From assembly GCA_041752395.1 (NCBI GenBank), contig JBGSWN010000232.1, positions 1 to 64,000 of the forward strand: a DNA stretch of 64,000 nt. The letters run 5' to 3'. This DNA is from UBA6168 sp041752395 (GTDB lineage: Bacteria > Bacteroidota > Bacteroidia > Chitinophagales > Saprospiraceae). Shown one piece after another: positions 16,604 through 25,360 of the stretch. The first letter of the stretch is position 1. Each line of letters begins with the position of its first letter. The notes beneath the pieces were generated by a model. The model ran no database searches and was not told the origin of the DNA. It worked only from the letters and a program-made list of their open reading frames with translations. Both the position numbers and the translations under genes were made by a program.

Positions 16604-16803
16604 AACCTACAGCTGCCAAGGCCGCAGGGCATGCTTCGGGGAGACTGTGCCTTCATCCTTCCCATTTCAATCGGGCTTGAGCCCAATCCTTATCTGCTGT
16701 GTCATTGACGTTGCTGATTGCCTATCAGCGCATGCAATTTTCGCATGAACTGGGCAGCAGCATCATTCAAAGCATGGCGTCATCAAAACTTATTTCAAGG
16801 AAA

Positions 16804-17292
16804 ATGGAATTATCAAATATCATCTCGGTGCTCATTTTTTTGGTCATCGTCACCGTGCCAATCATCATGCTCGTTCGCTCGGGCAACAAAAAGAAAAAGG
16901 CTTTGACCGATAAAGTCAACAACCTGAAAGCCCAGTACCAGCTCAATATTTCAGAGAGTGATAGTTGGGACAATATAATGCTCGGCATTGACAAAGAAAC
17001 TCGGAAAATACTTTGGGTAAAAGAGGCCACAGATGGATCAGACAAAAATAGGGTGGTTGATTTGGACAAAATTGGCCAGTGCAAAAAAGTCAATATTGGC
17101 AGGATGGTAAAGGCTGGCAAGGAAAGTTCACAAGTGCTCGACCGACTTGGTTTGGAACTGTTCGATAAGGCCAATCTGGATAACCCTATCGTTCTGGAAT
17201 TTTATAACTCAGAGAATAACTACCTATTCAATTTCCAATTGGAACTACACTCCAAGTGGCAAAAATTGATTGCTGAGAATCTGAGAACTTAA
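16804..17292 (+). CDS. Hypothetical membrane-anchored protein
   Basis: A 162-residue protein starting MELSNIISVLIFLVIVTVPIIMLV, an N-terminal helix followed by the basic stop-transfer GNKKKK, so the C-terminal domain is probably cytosolic. That domain alternates charged and hydrophobic stretches (MLGIDKETRKILWVKE, VDLDKIGQCKKV) and resembles small beta-rich cytosolic domains of unknown function in Bacteroidota. The open frame runs from 16699, but that upstream part looks non-coding. The start follows tttcaaggaaa. It converges with purF. Confidence 0.55.
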   Translation: MELSNIISVLIFLVIVTVPIIMLVRSGNKKKKALTDKVNNLKAQYQLNISESDSWDNIMLGIDKETRKILWVKEATDGSDKNRVVDLDKIGQCKKVNIGRMVKAGKESSQVLDRLGLELFDKANLDNPIVLEFYNSENNYLFNFQLELHSKWQKLIAENLRT

Positions 17293-17302
17293 AAACTGCT
17301 CA

Positions 17303-19195
17303 TCAATACGCTCTCTCATCTCTTCCCTCCATGTAATTCACAAAAGCCCGGTTCACCACCTTCACCCCGCCGGGCGTTGGGAAGTTACCTGAAAAATACC
17401 AATCGCCGAGGTGGTTCGGGCAGGCATTGTGCAGGCCTTCGATGGATTGGTAGATGACTTCCACCTTTGGCGTGATACCAATTGGCGTCACGATTTCGGC
17501 AATTTTCTGACTGATTTGGTCGTCGGTAAAATTGGCGTAGAGCGCCTGCACCTCATTTTTCATTTCTTCCTTCGGTAAAAGGAGTTGTGCCTTACAGCGC
17601 TGGTAGGTCTCGTCGAGGAGGTGGGATTTGCTGTTTTCCTTGAGCAGTTCCACGAGGGCACGGAAGGCCACGAAGTCCTTCATCTTCGACATATCAATAC
17701 CGTAGCAGTCGGGGTATCTGATTTGCGGAGCACTGCTCACGATGATGATTTTCTTGGGTCGCAGCCTTGCTGCAATGCGGATGATGCTTTCCTTCAGCGT
17801 GGTGCCACGAACGATGCTGTCGTCGAGGAGGACGAGGGTATCCTCTTCATTTCGGACGAGTCCATAGGTGACATCGTAGCCATGCGTGACCATTTCCCCA
17901 CGGGAAGCGTCATCGGCGATGAAGGTGCGCAACTTGGCGTCTTTGTGTACCAGTTTCTCCACCCTAGGTGTCAGGGCGAGTATTTTTTGCAATTCCTCGG
18001 TGGAGGGGTTATTTCCGAGTTCTTGTATTTTTTTGGCCTTGATGTCGTTCAGGCGTTTTTCGATGCCTTTTACCAAACCAAAAAAAGCGCTCTCTGCGGT
18101 GTTTGGAACAAAGGAAAAAACGGTTCGCTCCAGGTCATAATCCACGGCTTCGAGCACGGCCTCGGTCAATTGGTCGCCAAGCTGCTTGCGCTCGGTGTAG
18201 ATGTCCCGGTCGTTGCCACGGCTGAAGTAGATGCGCTCAAAGGAACAGGACTTCCGCTCGGCTGGGTCAGCAAAGGGCAGTTCGCTGACGGTTCCGTTCC
18301 GTTTGATGATAAGGGCATGGCCCGGCTCTATTTCTTTTATTTTTGAATAATGGACATCGAACGCCGTCTGGATGGGCGCCCGTTCGGAGGTAACGACGAC
18401 TACTTCATCATCTTGGTAATAAAAAGCGGGACGGATGCCGTTGGGGTCACGCATGACGAAAGCATCGCCGTGGCCAATCATTCCGGCCATGGTATAGCCA
18501 CCGTCGAAGCGCTTGGTGGCTCGCTGGAGGAGGCGCTGCACGTCGAGGTTATCGAAGATGAGTTCGTTGATTTCGAGGTCGTCGAGGCCATCGGGCTTGT
18601 GCCAAGTATGGAGGCGCTGCACTTCGTCATCGAGGAAGTGGCCTATTTTTTCAAGCACAGTGATGGTGTCGGTTTTTTCCATCGGGTACTGGCCCAGTTC
18701 GACAAGTTCCTGAAAAAGCTCGTCCACGTTGGTCAGGTTAAAGTTCCCAGCGATGACGAGGGTGCGCTGTATCCAGTTGCTTTTGCGGATGAAGGGGTGC
18801 ACGTTTTTGACGCTGTTGGCGCCGTGCGTCCCGTATCGGAGGTGGCCGAGTAGGAGTTCACCCGTAAACGGGGTATTCTCTTTGAGCCACTCGGCATCTT
18901 TGAGTTTGTCCTTCTTGAGGTGGTTGAAATTATCGTAAACTTCTTCGAAAATGGTCTGGATGGAATTGCTGCTGCTACAGCGCTTACGGTGGATGATCTT
19001 TGTGCCGGGGCGGCTGTTTAGCTTGACGGTGGCGATGCCAGCACCATCTTGGCCTCGGTTTCGCTGCTTTTCCATGAGGAGGTGCAGCTTGTTGAGGCCG
19101 TAGAGGGCGGTTCCGTACTTCTCGACGTAATAATTCAGGGGCTTAAGCAGGCGAATCATTGCGATGCCGCACTCGTGTTTGATAAAATCGCTCAT
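17303..19195 (-). CDS. purF: Amidophosphoribosyltransferase, long Bacteroidota form
   Basis: A 630-residue glutamine PRPP amidotransferase, the first committed step of purine synthesis. MSDFIKHECGIA places the glutaminase Cys after an eight-residue propeptide that should be removed to expose Cys as the N terminus. LLMEKQRNRGQDGAG and LGHLRYGTHG are glutaminase motifs; LVLLDDSIVRGTT is the PRPP-binding loop. The protein is about 130 residues longer than typical PurF (about 470-510), with extra helical segments before the PRPP loop and at the C terminus. The start at 19195 is preferred over the frame opening at 19216. A TACCTTTG promoter lies upstream, and it converges with the 16804 gene. Confidence 0.85.
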   Translation of the reverse strand: MSDFIKHECGIAMIRLLKPLNYYVEKYGTALYGLNKLHLLMEKQRNRGQDGAGIATVKLNSRPGTKIIHRKRCSSSNSIQTIFEEVYDNFNHLKKDKLKDAEWLKENTPFTGELLLGHLRYGTHGANSVKNVHPFIRKSNWIQRTLVIAGNFNLTNVDELFQELVELGQYPMEKTDTITVLEKIGHFLDDEVQRLHTWHKPDGLDDLEINELIFDNLDVQRLLQRATKRFDGGYTMAGMIGHGDAFVMRDPNGIRPAFYYQDDEVVVVTSERAPIQTAFDVHYSKIKEIEPGHALIIKRNGTVSELPFADPAERKSCSFERIYFSRGNDRDIYTERKQLGDQLTEAVLEAVDYDLERTVFSFVPNTAESAFFGLVKGIEKRLNDIKAKKIQELGNNPSTEELQKILALTPRVEKLVHKDAKLRTFIADDASRGEMVTHGYDVTYGLVRNEEDTLVLLDDSIVRGTTLKESIIRIAARLRPKKIIIVSSAPQIRYPDCYGIDMSKMKDFVAFRALVELLKENSKSHLLDETYQRCKAQLLLPKEEMKNEVQALYANFTDDQISQKIAEIVTPIGITPKVEVIYQSIEGLHNACPNHLGDWYFSGNFPTPGGVKVVNRAFVNYMEGRDERAY

Positions 19196-19278
19196 TTTTG
19201 CAGTTGTTTGTTCCAAAAATTAGCTTGTAGCTGCCCTGTAAATGCGCAACTGATAAGATTAGTTTTGAAAACAAGGCG

Positions 19279-19310
19279 CAAAGGTAAGCTGAAAATGAAA
19301 TTCAGCCCAA
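19279..19310 (-). promoter_or_regulatory. Bacteroidota-type promoter for purF
   Basis: On the minus strand a TTG (reverse complement of 19308-19310) is followed after 21 bases by TACCTTTG (reverse complement of 19279-19286), with a leader of about 75 bases to the purF start. No purine operator or riboswitch is visible. Confidence 0.6.
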
Positions 19311-19337
19311 GCAGAATAATATTCTAATTTTAACAAG

Positions 19338-19724
19338 ATGAACAAGACACCACTGTACAAGCAGCTTGAAAAAGAGCTGGCAGGGTACAAGAAAATATTG
19401 TCAGAGGCCGCCGAGGTCATTCAAGACCAAGACGTTTCGAAGTTCCCGATTTTTGTCATTCACCAGAACATTGTGGATATTGGCATAAATATCGTGGATA
19501 AGGATACGGCAAACGGCAACTGGTCGGTTAATGCCTCCACATTGGAGGAGTTTGTAACGAAGCAGATCATTACCGAGGAAAAAGTGGAAGATTTTCAATC
19601 ACTTTACCGTTCCCACCACGATGATATCTGCCTGTTTGCTTTGAGTGAGTTGGGGGCCAACTTCATTTTTTTACCAAAAAATAGTGAAGAACTGGAAGAA
19701 GACCCTGAGCCGTCCGCAGACTAA
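19338..19724 (+). CDS. Hypothetical cytosolic protein
   Basis: A 128-residue acidic protein with no signal peptide or membrane segment (KQLEKELAGYKKILSEAAEVI start, helical; FIFLPKN; acidic tail). I recognise no family with certainty, although similar small conserved Bacteroidota proteins exist. It lies between divergently transcribed purF and a hybrid histidine kinase, 72 bases upstream of the latter on the same strand. Confidence 0.55.
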   Translation: MNKTPLYKQLEKELAGYKKILSEAAEVIQDQDVSKFPIFVIHQNIVDIGINIVDKDTANGNWSVNASTLEEFVTKQIITEEKVEDFQSLYRSHHDDICLFALSELGANFIFLPKNSEELEEDPEPSAD

Positions 19725-19796
19725 ATGAATTGTCTTTTATCGCATTTCTGCTTTTAGCACATCACATTTCTGGTTGTCCCCCTATGATAATCTGAT

Positions 19797-22100
19797 ATGG
19801 TTTCAAATTCGACACTCGTTTCCACAAATAAAGTCCTGCTGGTGGAGGATAACCCTGGCGATGCCCGGCTGGTAGAGATTTATCTGCTGGAATCCGATTT
19901 GCAGAACTGTGAGGTCGTCAACAAAATAACACTGGCAGATGCCATCGCCACGCTCGAAACTGGTGAAGAGTTTGCGGCCATCCTGCTTGACCTTACCTTG
20001 CCAGATAGCCGAGGCTTCGAGACATTGGAACGACTGCTCGTCAAATTTCCACAAAAAAACATCATCGTACTCACGGGCTTTTCCGATAAGGAAATGGGCT
20101 TGCGGGCGGTAAAAGCTGGAGCGCAGGATTTTTTGGTAAAGGGTGCTTTCGACTCCGAACAGCTTTCAAAATCGCTCCGATTTTCCATTGAACGGACCAA
20201 AGTGCTCAAGCGCTTGGAAGAGACCCAGCGAATTGCCAGAATTGGCAACTGGGAGTTTTTTCCAGAAACGGGAGATTTTACTGCCACAGACGAGTTTTTC
20301 CGCATTTTCGGAAATATGGACGAAAGGCATGAAATTGAAGGTGAAAAACTGGGAGAAGATAACTGCCCAGTGTCTGCCTTGAAGGAAGTGCACGATGCAG
20401 TGGCCATCACCGGCAGCGTCAAGCGGGACATGAAAATCCGTCAAAAGACAGGTGCTTATCGCTTTGTTTTTGTTCAGTGCAATGTCCGTCACGATGAAAA
20501 TAACAACCTTGTTTACCAAGGAATCATTCAAGACATTACTGAACGTAAGCTTTCGGAACAGGAGGCGGTAAAAAGCCGGGAGCGGTACCAGGAGGTTTTT
20601 ACCCAATCAAAAGATGCACTTTTTATTAGCACTTTCGACGGGAAATTCATTGATTTCAATCAAGCCACGGTGGACGTTTTTGGGTATACGAGGGAGGAGT
20701 TGGGGGAAATGCAGGACACCCACCAATTGTACTATCCACCGGAGCGGAAGAATGAGTTTTTGTTGAAATTAAAAGCCCAAAAAGCCGTCAAGGATTTTGA
20801 AATCAGCGTTGCCCACAGGAGCGGCGAGGCAAGGGAGTGCATGATGACCGCCAATATCTCCGTTTCCGACGATTTTATTGGCTATAACTGTATCCTGCGG
20901 GACGTGACGGAACTGCGCCAAGCGGAGCGGATGCGCAAGGCCCGTGACCTTGCGCAGCAGAGCGCCCACATGAAGGAGCAGTTCCTTGCCAGCATCAGCC
21001 ACGAGATGCGAACGCCGATGAACGCCATCCTTGGCATGAGCAATATTTTGATGCAGATGAACCTGGCCGAGGAGCAGCATAGCCTTGTTCAAAATATCAA
21101 GAATTCCTCTGAAATTTTGTTGGGCGTGGTCACTGATATTCTTGAAATCAGCTCCATCCAGAACGGAAAAGTGGTCTTTGAAAACCTGCCCTTTGACCTG
21201 ACTGAAATGCTCAACAACCTTACGAACGTGATGCAATACAAGGCGCAGGAGAAGGATATTTACCTGCAAATAAATATTGCGCCGGATGTGCCACGCTTCG
21301 TCAGCGGTGACAAGCTGAGGTTGAACCAGGTGCTGTACAACCTTGTTGGCAATGCCATTAAGTTCACTGACCATGGGCACGTCAAAATTTTTATCGAAAA
21401 ACTCTACGACATTGGCGCCAGCGTCCAGTTGAAGTTCAGCGTGGAGGACACTGGCATCGGCATTTCGGAAGATAAAATAGAAGCGATTTTCGAGACATTT
21501 ACCCGAATTCTCCGCAAAGACCGGGTGTACGAGGGTACTGGCCTCGGCCTTTCCATTTCCAAGAACTTGGTGGAGCAGCAAGGTGGTAAAATCGGGGCGA
21601 CCAGCGTGGAGGGGCAAGGCTCCAAGTTCTTTTTTGACTTTATTTTTGAAATGGCCGATGGGCTCAATGCAGTAGGGAAGCTGCCGCAGGAACCTATTTT
21701 TGAATTGCCAGCAGCTGCCAAATTCCGCCTGCTTTTGGTCGAAGACCACAAAATGAACCAGCTTGTGGCCCGCAAGACGCTAGAACGCAAATGGGCAAAT
21801 ATTGACCTTACCATCGCCGACGATGGCCAAGTGGCTGTCAATTTGCTCAAAGAAAATACTTATGACATCGTTTTGATGGATATCCAAATGCCCGTGATGG
21901 ACGGCTATGAGGCTACCAAAATTATCCGGGAAACTTTCCCGCCAGATCGGGCGAACATGATAATCTTGGCCATGACAGCCCATGCCCATGTGGCCAAAGA
22001 CGGGAAGTACAAAGAATATGGCATGGATGATTTTGTGCTGAAACCCTTTGAACCAGATGACCTTTTTCAAAAAATTTCGAAATACGTCAAACACCTTTAA
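19797..22100 (+). CDS. Hybrid histidine kinase REC-PAS-PAS-HisKA-HATPase-REC
   Basis: A 767-residue cytosolic sensor kinase. The N-terminal receiver (about residues 12-130) has phosphoacceptor Asp65 in ILLDLTLPDS. Two PAS domains follow (about 145-255 and 265-375), each closed by a PAC-type segment (GIIQDITE, CILRDVTE). The HisKA box ISHEMRTPMNAILG has phospho-His402. The HATPase domain carries the N box NAIKFTD, DTGIGI and GTGLGLSI. A second receiver (about 648-765) has Asp695 in VLMDIQMPVMDG. There is no transmembrane segment, so input is cytosolic or comes through phosphorylation of the first receiver. The Hpt gene follows after three bases and is the likely next relay partner. No output regulator is adjacent. 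Confidence 0.9.
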   Translation: MVSNSTLVSTNKVLLVEDNPGDARLVEIYLLESDLQNCEVVNKITLADAIATLETGEEFAAILLDLTLPDSRGFETLERLLVKFPQKNIIVLTGFSDKEMGLRAVKAGAQDFLVKGAFDSEQLSKSLRFSIERTKVLKRLEETQRIARIGNWEFFPETGDFTATDEFFRIFGNMDERHEIEGEKLGEDNCPVSALKEVHDAVAITGSVKRDMKIRQKTGAYRFVFVQCNVRHDENNNLVYQGIIQDITERKLSEQEAVKSRERYQEVFTQSKDALFISTFDGKFIDFNQATVDVFGYTREELGEMQDTHQLYYPPERKNEFLLKLKAQKAVKDFEISVAHRSGEARECMMTANISVSDDFIGYNCILRDVTELRQAERMRKARDLAQQSAHMKEQFLASISHEMRTPMNAILGMSNILMQMNLAEEQHSLVQNIKNSSEILLGVVTDILEISSIQNGKVVFENLPFDLTEMLNNLTNVMQYKAQEKDIYLQINIAPDVPRFVSGDKLRLNQVLYNLVGNAIKFTDHGHVKIFIEKLYDIGASVQLKFSVEDTGIGISEDKIEAIFETFTRILRKDRVYEGTGLGLSISKNLVEQQGGKIGATSVEGQGSKFFFDFIFEMADGLNAVGKLPQEPIFELPAAAKFRLLLVEDHKMNQLVARKTLERKWANIDLTIADDGQVAVNLLKENTYDIVLMDIQMPVMDGYEATKIIRETFPPDRANMIILAMTAHAHVAKDGKYKEYGMDDFVLKPFEPDDLFQKISKYVKHL

Positions 22101-22103
22101 CAC

Positions 22104-22457
22104 ATGGAAACTACTACGACCAATTCCATCAACTTGGATTACCTGCGCCTGATGGCCGACAATGATGCTGAAATGATTCAAACCATGTTGGCCATGCTAT
22201 TGGAGGAATTGCCCGAAGAGATGGGGAAGATAAATGAGCTTTGTCAAGCCGAAAATTGGAATGAATTGACTCGGGTAAGCCACAAAATGAAGTCCACACT
22301 AGCTTTTGTCGGTAACGATGCGATGACCAATGCCAACAAAGACTTGGAGCGGATTACGAAGTACAAAACAGATATTCAACTTGCACCAAGCCTTGTGGCT
22401 TCCCTAAATTTCCATTTGCCGCAGGTGATGGAAGCCTTAGAAAAGGAAGTAAGTTGA
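22104..22457 (+). CDS. Hpt domain phosphotransfer protein
   Basis: A 117-residue helical protein with the Hpt motif RVSHKMKSTLAFVG, phospho-His60. It sits three bases after the hybrid kinase and is almost certainly cotranscribed, so the predicted relay is His402 to Asp695 to His60 to an unlinked response regulator. Spacing and size (about 115 residues) are those of stand-alone Hpt proteins. Confidence 0.85.
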   Translation: METTTTNSINLDYLRLMADNDAEMIQTMLAMLLEELPEEMGKINELCQAENWNELTRVSHKMKSTLAFVGNDAMTNANKDLERITKYKTDIQLAPSLVASLNFHLPQVMEALEKEVS

Positions 22458-22520
22458 GCTTGATGGAAGCTTAAAGAAAATTTTTTCAAAGCAGAACTTT
22501 TCAAAGTTGTAAAAACGTTA

Positions 22521-22528
22521 TACCTTTG
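22521..22528 (+). promoter_or_regulatory. -7 box TACCTTTG for tRNA-Gln
   Basis: A perfect TAnnTTTG box 28 bases upstream of the tRNA 5' end. No convincing -33 element at the usual spacing. Confidence 0.5.
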
Positions 22529-22556
22529 CCACGCTTTTGAAAAAAGGCAATGAGTT

Positions 22557-22627
22557 TGGCCTATAGTGTAACGGTAGCACATCAGATTTTGGTTCTGCCT
22601 GTCGAGGTTCGAATCCTTGTAGGCCAA
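22557..22627 (+). tRNA. tRNA-Gln (UUG anticodon)
   Basis: 71 bases. The acceptor arms TGGCCTA (22557-22563) and TAGGCCA (22620-22626) pair fully. The D-arm contains gtgtaacggtagcac, the anticodon loop is ttttggt with TTG as anticodon, and the T-arm carries the conserved GGTTCGAATCC. The discriminator base is A and is followed by CAA, so CCA is not encoded and must be added enzymatically. Confidence 0.93.
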
Positions 22628-22630
22628 CAA

Positions 22631-22664
22631 AAAAGCCCTTGACGGAATTTCCGCAAGGGCTTTT
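22631..22664 (+). terminator. Rho-independent terminator after tRNA-Gln
   Basis: Perfect 11-bp arms aaaagcccttg (22631-22641) and caagggctttt (22654-22664) with a 12-base loop that is itself self-complementary. It sits four bases after the tRNA. Confidence 0.85.
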
Positions 22665-22755
22665 CTATTGGTTTCAAGTTTCAGGATTCTGATTTCATGG
22701 AAAAGATACCAATTAAAAATTAGCAGTTCCTTCCCCTGAAACCAAAAACCGCCTC

Positions 22756-24885
22756 TTAGTCTTCTTCATGTAACGTCGCCTTGTGCTCCGCAATCAGCCG
22801 TTGCTGAATGTCCATCGGTACGGGAGCGTACTCCGCAAAGGCCCGACTGAATTTAGCCTTTCCCTGTGAAATAGCACGAAGCGTGGAGGAATACTGGTAC
22901 ATCTCCGCCAGCGGGATGCGAGCCAAGATTTTCTGGTAATGCCCATCGGCGTCCATGCCCATGATGATGGCCCGGCGGGTTTGCAGGTCGCCCATCACAT
23001 CGCCCATCACCTCCCCGTCGCAGAGGATTTCCACGTTGTAAATGGGTTCCATCAATTGCGCAGCAGCCTTTTCAAAATTCGCCTTGAACGCCTGTACGCT
23101 CGCCGTCATGAATGCCATGTCGTTCGAGTCCACGGGGTGCATTTTGCCGTCGTAGATGCTTACCCGGATGTCCTGGCAGTTAGAGCCGGTGAGTGGCCCT
23201 TCCTCCATTTTTTGCAAAACACCTTTCTTGATGGCGCTCGAAAATCGGCTATCAATGGAGCCACCGACGATGCACCAATAGAAGGCAAGCTCGCCACCCC
23301 AAGGCAGGGCTTCCACGTCTTTGTTGCGAACGGTAAGCCCGTGTGGGTCGGCCATCCCATCGTGGTACGGCTCGATGCGCATGTGTACTTCGGCGAACTG
23401 GCCAGCGCCGCCCGTCTGCTTTTTATGACGATAAACCTCGTTCGACTCCTTGGTAATCGTTTCCCGATAGGGGATTTTGGGTTTGATAAACTCCATCCCA
23501 ACGCCATATTCCTGCTCGATGCGGTGCTTCACGAGGTCGAGGTGCAACTGCCCTTGCCCTTCAATAATGGTCTGCTTCAAGGTAGCGGACTGGATTACTT
23601 TCAAGGTCGGATCTTCTTCCGAAATAGCATGGAGTGCCTTCATAAGTTTCTCCATGTCGTTCTTGCTAGGCGGTTGTACGGCCACTTCGATGCGAGAATT
23701 GGGGAAATGAATCGGGTCTATTTTCCGGTCAACGCCTTTTTTGTTCAGCGTCTGGTTGGTATGCGAATTTTTGAGCTTCACGGTACAGCCGAGGTCGCCC
23801 GCTTTGAGTTCGGTGGCGGCTTCCCGGTTTTTGCCGTTGGCTAGGAAAAGCTGGCCGAAGCGCTCCACGGTGCGGTTGTCGGCATTGACCAACTCATCAC
23901 CAGTGTGCAGCACGCCAGAGAATACTTTGAAATAGGAAATGACACCCACCCGTGGCTCGTGGTGGGTTTTAAAAATAAAAATAGTGGTGTCGCCCTTGGG
24001 GTCCATTTTCAGTTCAGCGCCATCCTCCAATTTCACGGCGGAGCGCTCAGATGGGGAAGGGCACACATCGTTGATGAAGCCCATGATGCGCCCGCTGCCC
24101 ATGTTTTTCAAGGCGGAGCAGCAGAATAGCGGGTAAACGGTATGGTTGGCAATGGCCAATTTTAGGCCAGCAGTCAGGTCTTCTTCGGAAAGTTCGCCCA
24201 GCTCAAAATAGCGCTCCATCAACGTCTCGTCATTTTCCGCAGCAGCTTCCACAATGGCTCGGTGCATTTCATCGGCACGGCTTTTTTCAGAATCTGGAAT
24301 GGGTTTTTTCTCCGGCTTGCCACCGTTGGGCGGGAAGACGTACATGACCATGCGCAGGGCATCAACGATGGAATTGAAGCCAGTGCCGGGGTTCAAGGGG
24401 TATTGGAAAGGCAGCACATTGTTGCCAAAACGAGCCTTGGCCTGCTCTACGGTGGCATCAAAATCTGACTTTTCATGGTCCAGTTGGTTTGCGATAAAAA
24501 GACAGGGTGCGTTAAAATTTTCAACATACTCCCAAAGCAATTCAGTCCCTACTTCCACGCCGCTCTTGGCGTTCAGCACCATCAGTGCGGTGGACGCTAC
24601 TTTTAGCGAAGCGACCACTTCACCGACAAAGTCGTCGGAGCCGGGGGTGTCCAGCACGTTGATTTTGTTGCCTCGCCAATCGTCGTGCATGAGGGTGGAA
24701 AAGATGGAGTTGCCGCGTTCGTGCTCAATGTCGGTGTAATCAGAAACGGTGTTCTGCTCCTGCACGGTACCCCGGCGGCTGATGCCGCCGGATTCGAAGA
24801 GCATGGTTTCTGCCAAAGTCGTTTTTCCGCTGCCGGGATGACCCAGCATAACGACATTACGGATGTTACTAGTGTCGTACGTCAT
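22756..24885 (-). CDS. Elongation factor G-like GTPase (EF-G2-type paralogue)
   Basis: A 709-residue protein with the full EF-G domain set. G1 is GHPGSGKTT (residues 15-23). G3 is DTPGSDDF (79-86) instead of DTPGHVDF. G4 is NQLD (133-136) instead of NKMD. The switch I RGITI appears as RGNSI. The catalytic His of translational GTPases is thus Ser, which predicts weak or absent GTP hydrolysis. The C-terminal half (GQGQLHLDLVKHRIEQEYGV, PIYNVEI, RRAIIMGMDADGHYQKILARIPLAEM) is typical of domains IV-V. An EF-G paralogue lacking GTPase activity has been described in Bacteroides (from memory). It may assist translation under starvation. It is a single-gene unit and not beside rpsL/rpsG/tuf. Confidence 0.85.
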   Translation of the reverse strand: MTYDTSNIRNVVMLGHPGSGKTTLAETMLFESGGISRRGTVQEQNTVSDYTDIEHERGNSIFSTLMHDDWRGNKINVLDTPGSDDFVGEVVASLKVASTALMVLNAKSGVEVGTELLWEYVENFNAPCLFIANQLDHEKSDFDATVEQAKARFGNNVLPFQYPLNPGTGFNSIVDALRMVMYVFPPNGGKPEKKPIPDSEKSRADEMHRAIVEAAAENDETLMERYFELGELSEEDLTAGLKLAIANHTVYPLFCCSALKNMGSGRIMGFINDVCPSPSERSAVKLEDGAELKMDPKGDTTIFIFKTHHEPRVGVISYFKVFSGVLHTGDELVNADNRTVERFGQLFLANGKNREAATELKAGDLGCTVKLKNSHTNQTLNKKGVDRKIDPIHFPNSRIEVAVQPPSKNDMEKLMKALHAISEEDPTLKVIQSATLKQTIIEGQGQLHLDLVKHRIEQEYGVGMEFIKPKIPYRETITKESNEVYRHKKQTGGAGQFAEVHMRIEPYHDGMADPHGLTVRNKDVEALPWGGELAFYWCIVGGSIDSRFSSAIKKGVLQKMEEGPLTGSNCQDIRVSIYDGKMHPVDSNDMAFMTASVQAFKANFEKAAAQLMEPIYNVEILCDGEVMGDVMGDLQTRRAIIMGMDADGHYQKILARIPLAEMYQYSSTLRAISQGKAKFSRAFAEYAPVPMDIQQRLIAEHKATLHEED

Positions 24886-25360
24886 AACGCTTTTGTTACA
24901 GCTTGGGAGTAACCACCGTGCAGCTTTTATTCTTGCAAATCACTGAAAATCAAGCATTTGCAGGAATTTCGAGATGCCTACTGCCTACCGCCCACTGCCA
25001 TGTTGGTTTTCTCGCTGTTGGTTGTTCGTTTTTGGTTTGATTTGGTTGGAAAAAAGAACAACAGGCAACAAACGACAAAAGATGTTATTGAAAATTTCAG
25101 CCGTGAACCTATTAAATAAGGTTTATTAAAACAAATTTTTTTTGTGACTTTGAGGTAACTAAAGGCTGTTTTTTGACCGCATTTTTTTACTCCAACTTAT
25201 TTTGTGGCGAACATGCGAACATACCGGACACTTGTCGTTTATTTGTTTTTTGTGACCATGAGAATTATCAGTTTTTCCGCCAAAATGCCAGCTTGATTGG
25301 CTTATTTGGTCATATTTGCACCCCATTTTAGCTTAGTTTTTACTCAATTTTTATGTACTG
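24886..25360. other. 475-base divergent spacer without a gene
   Basis: This is the upstream region of both the EF-G-like gene and the cyclase. It contains word-like microrepeats (ctactgcctaccgcccactgcc near 24976) and an imperfect long inverted pair (about 25010-25035 against 25053-25082, tgttggttgttcg versus aacaacaggcaacaaacga). CATATTTG at 25311-25318, preceded by TTGA 17 bases earlier, is a candidate cyclase promoter. No convincing ORF or RNA gene. Confidence 0.4.

Noticed and set aside
16604..16803. Upstream extension of the 16804 gene and a gggcttgagccc palindrome near 16672 as functional elements
   Set aside because: The extension has no membrane or signal logic, and a single short palindrome without T-tract is too weak to call.
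22939..23844. 301-codon plus-strand open frame opposite the EF-G-like gene
   Set aside because: It is the antisense shadow of a strongly conserved protein; no family motif, promoter or plausible composition on that strand. The same applies to 13624-14568, 17585-18346 and 20769-21749.
24886..25360. Possible non-coding RNA or riboswitch in the long spacer before the cyclase
   Set aside because: No recognisable aptamer core, terminator/antiterminator pair or conserved RNA motif could be seen; only imperfect word repeats.
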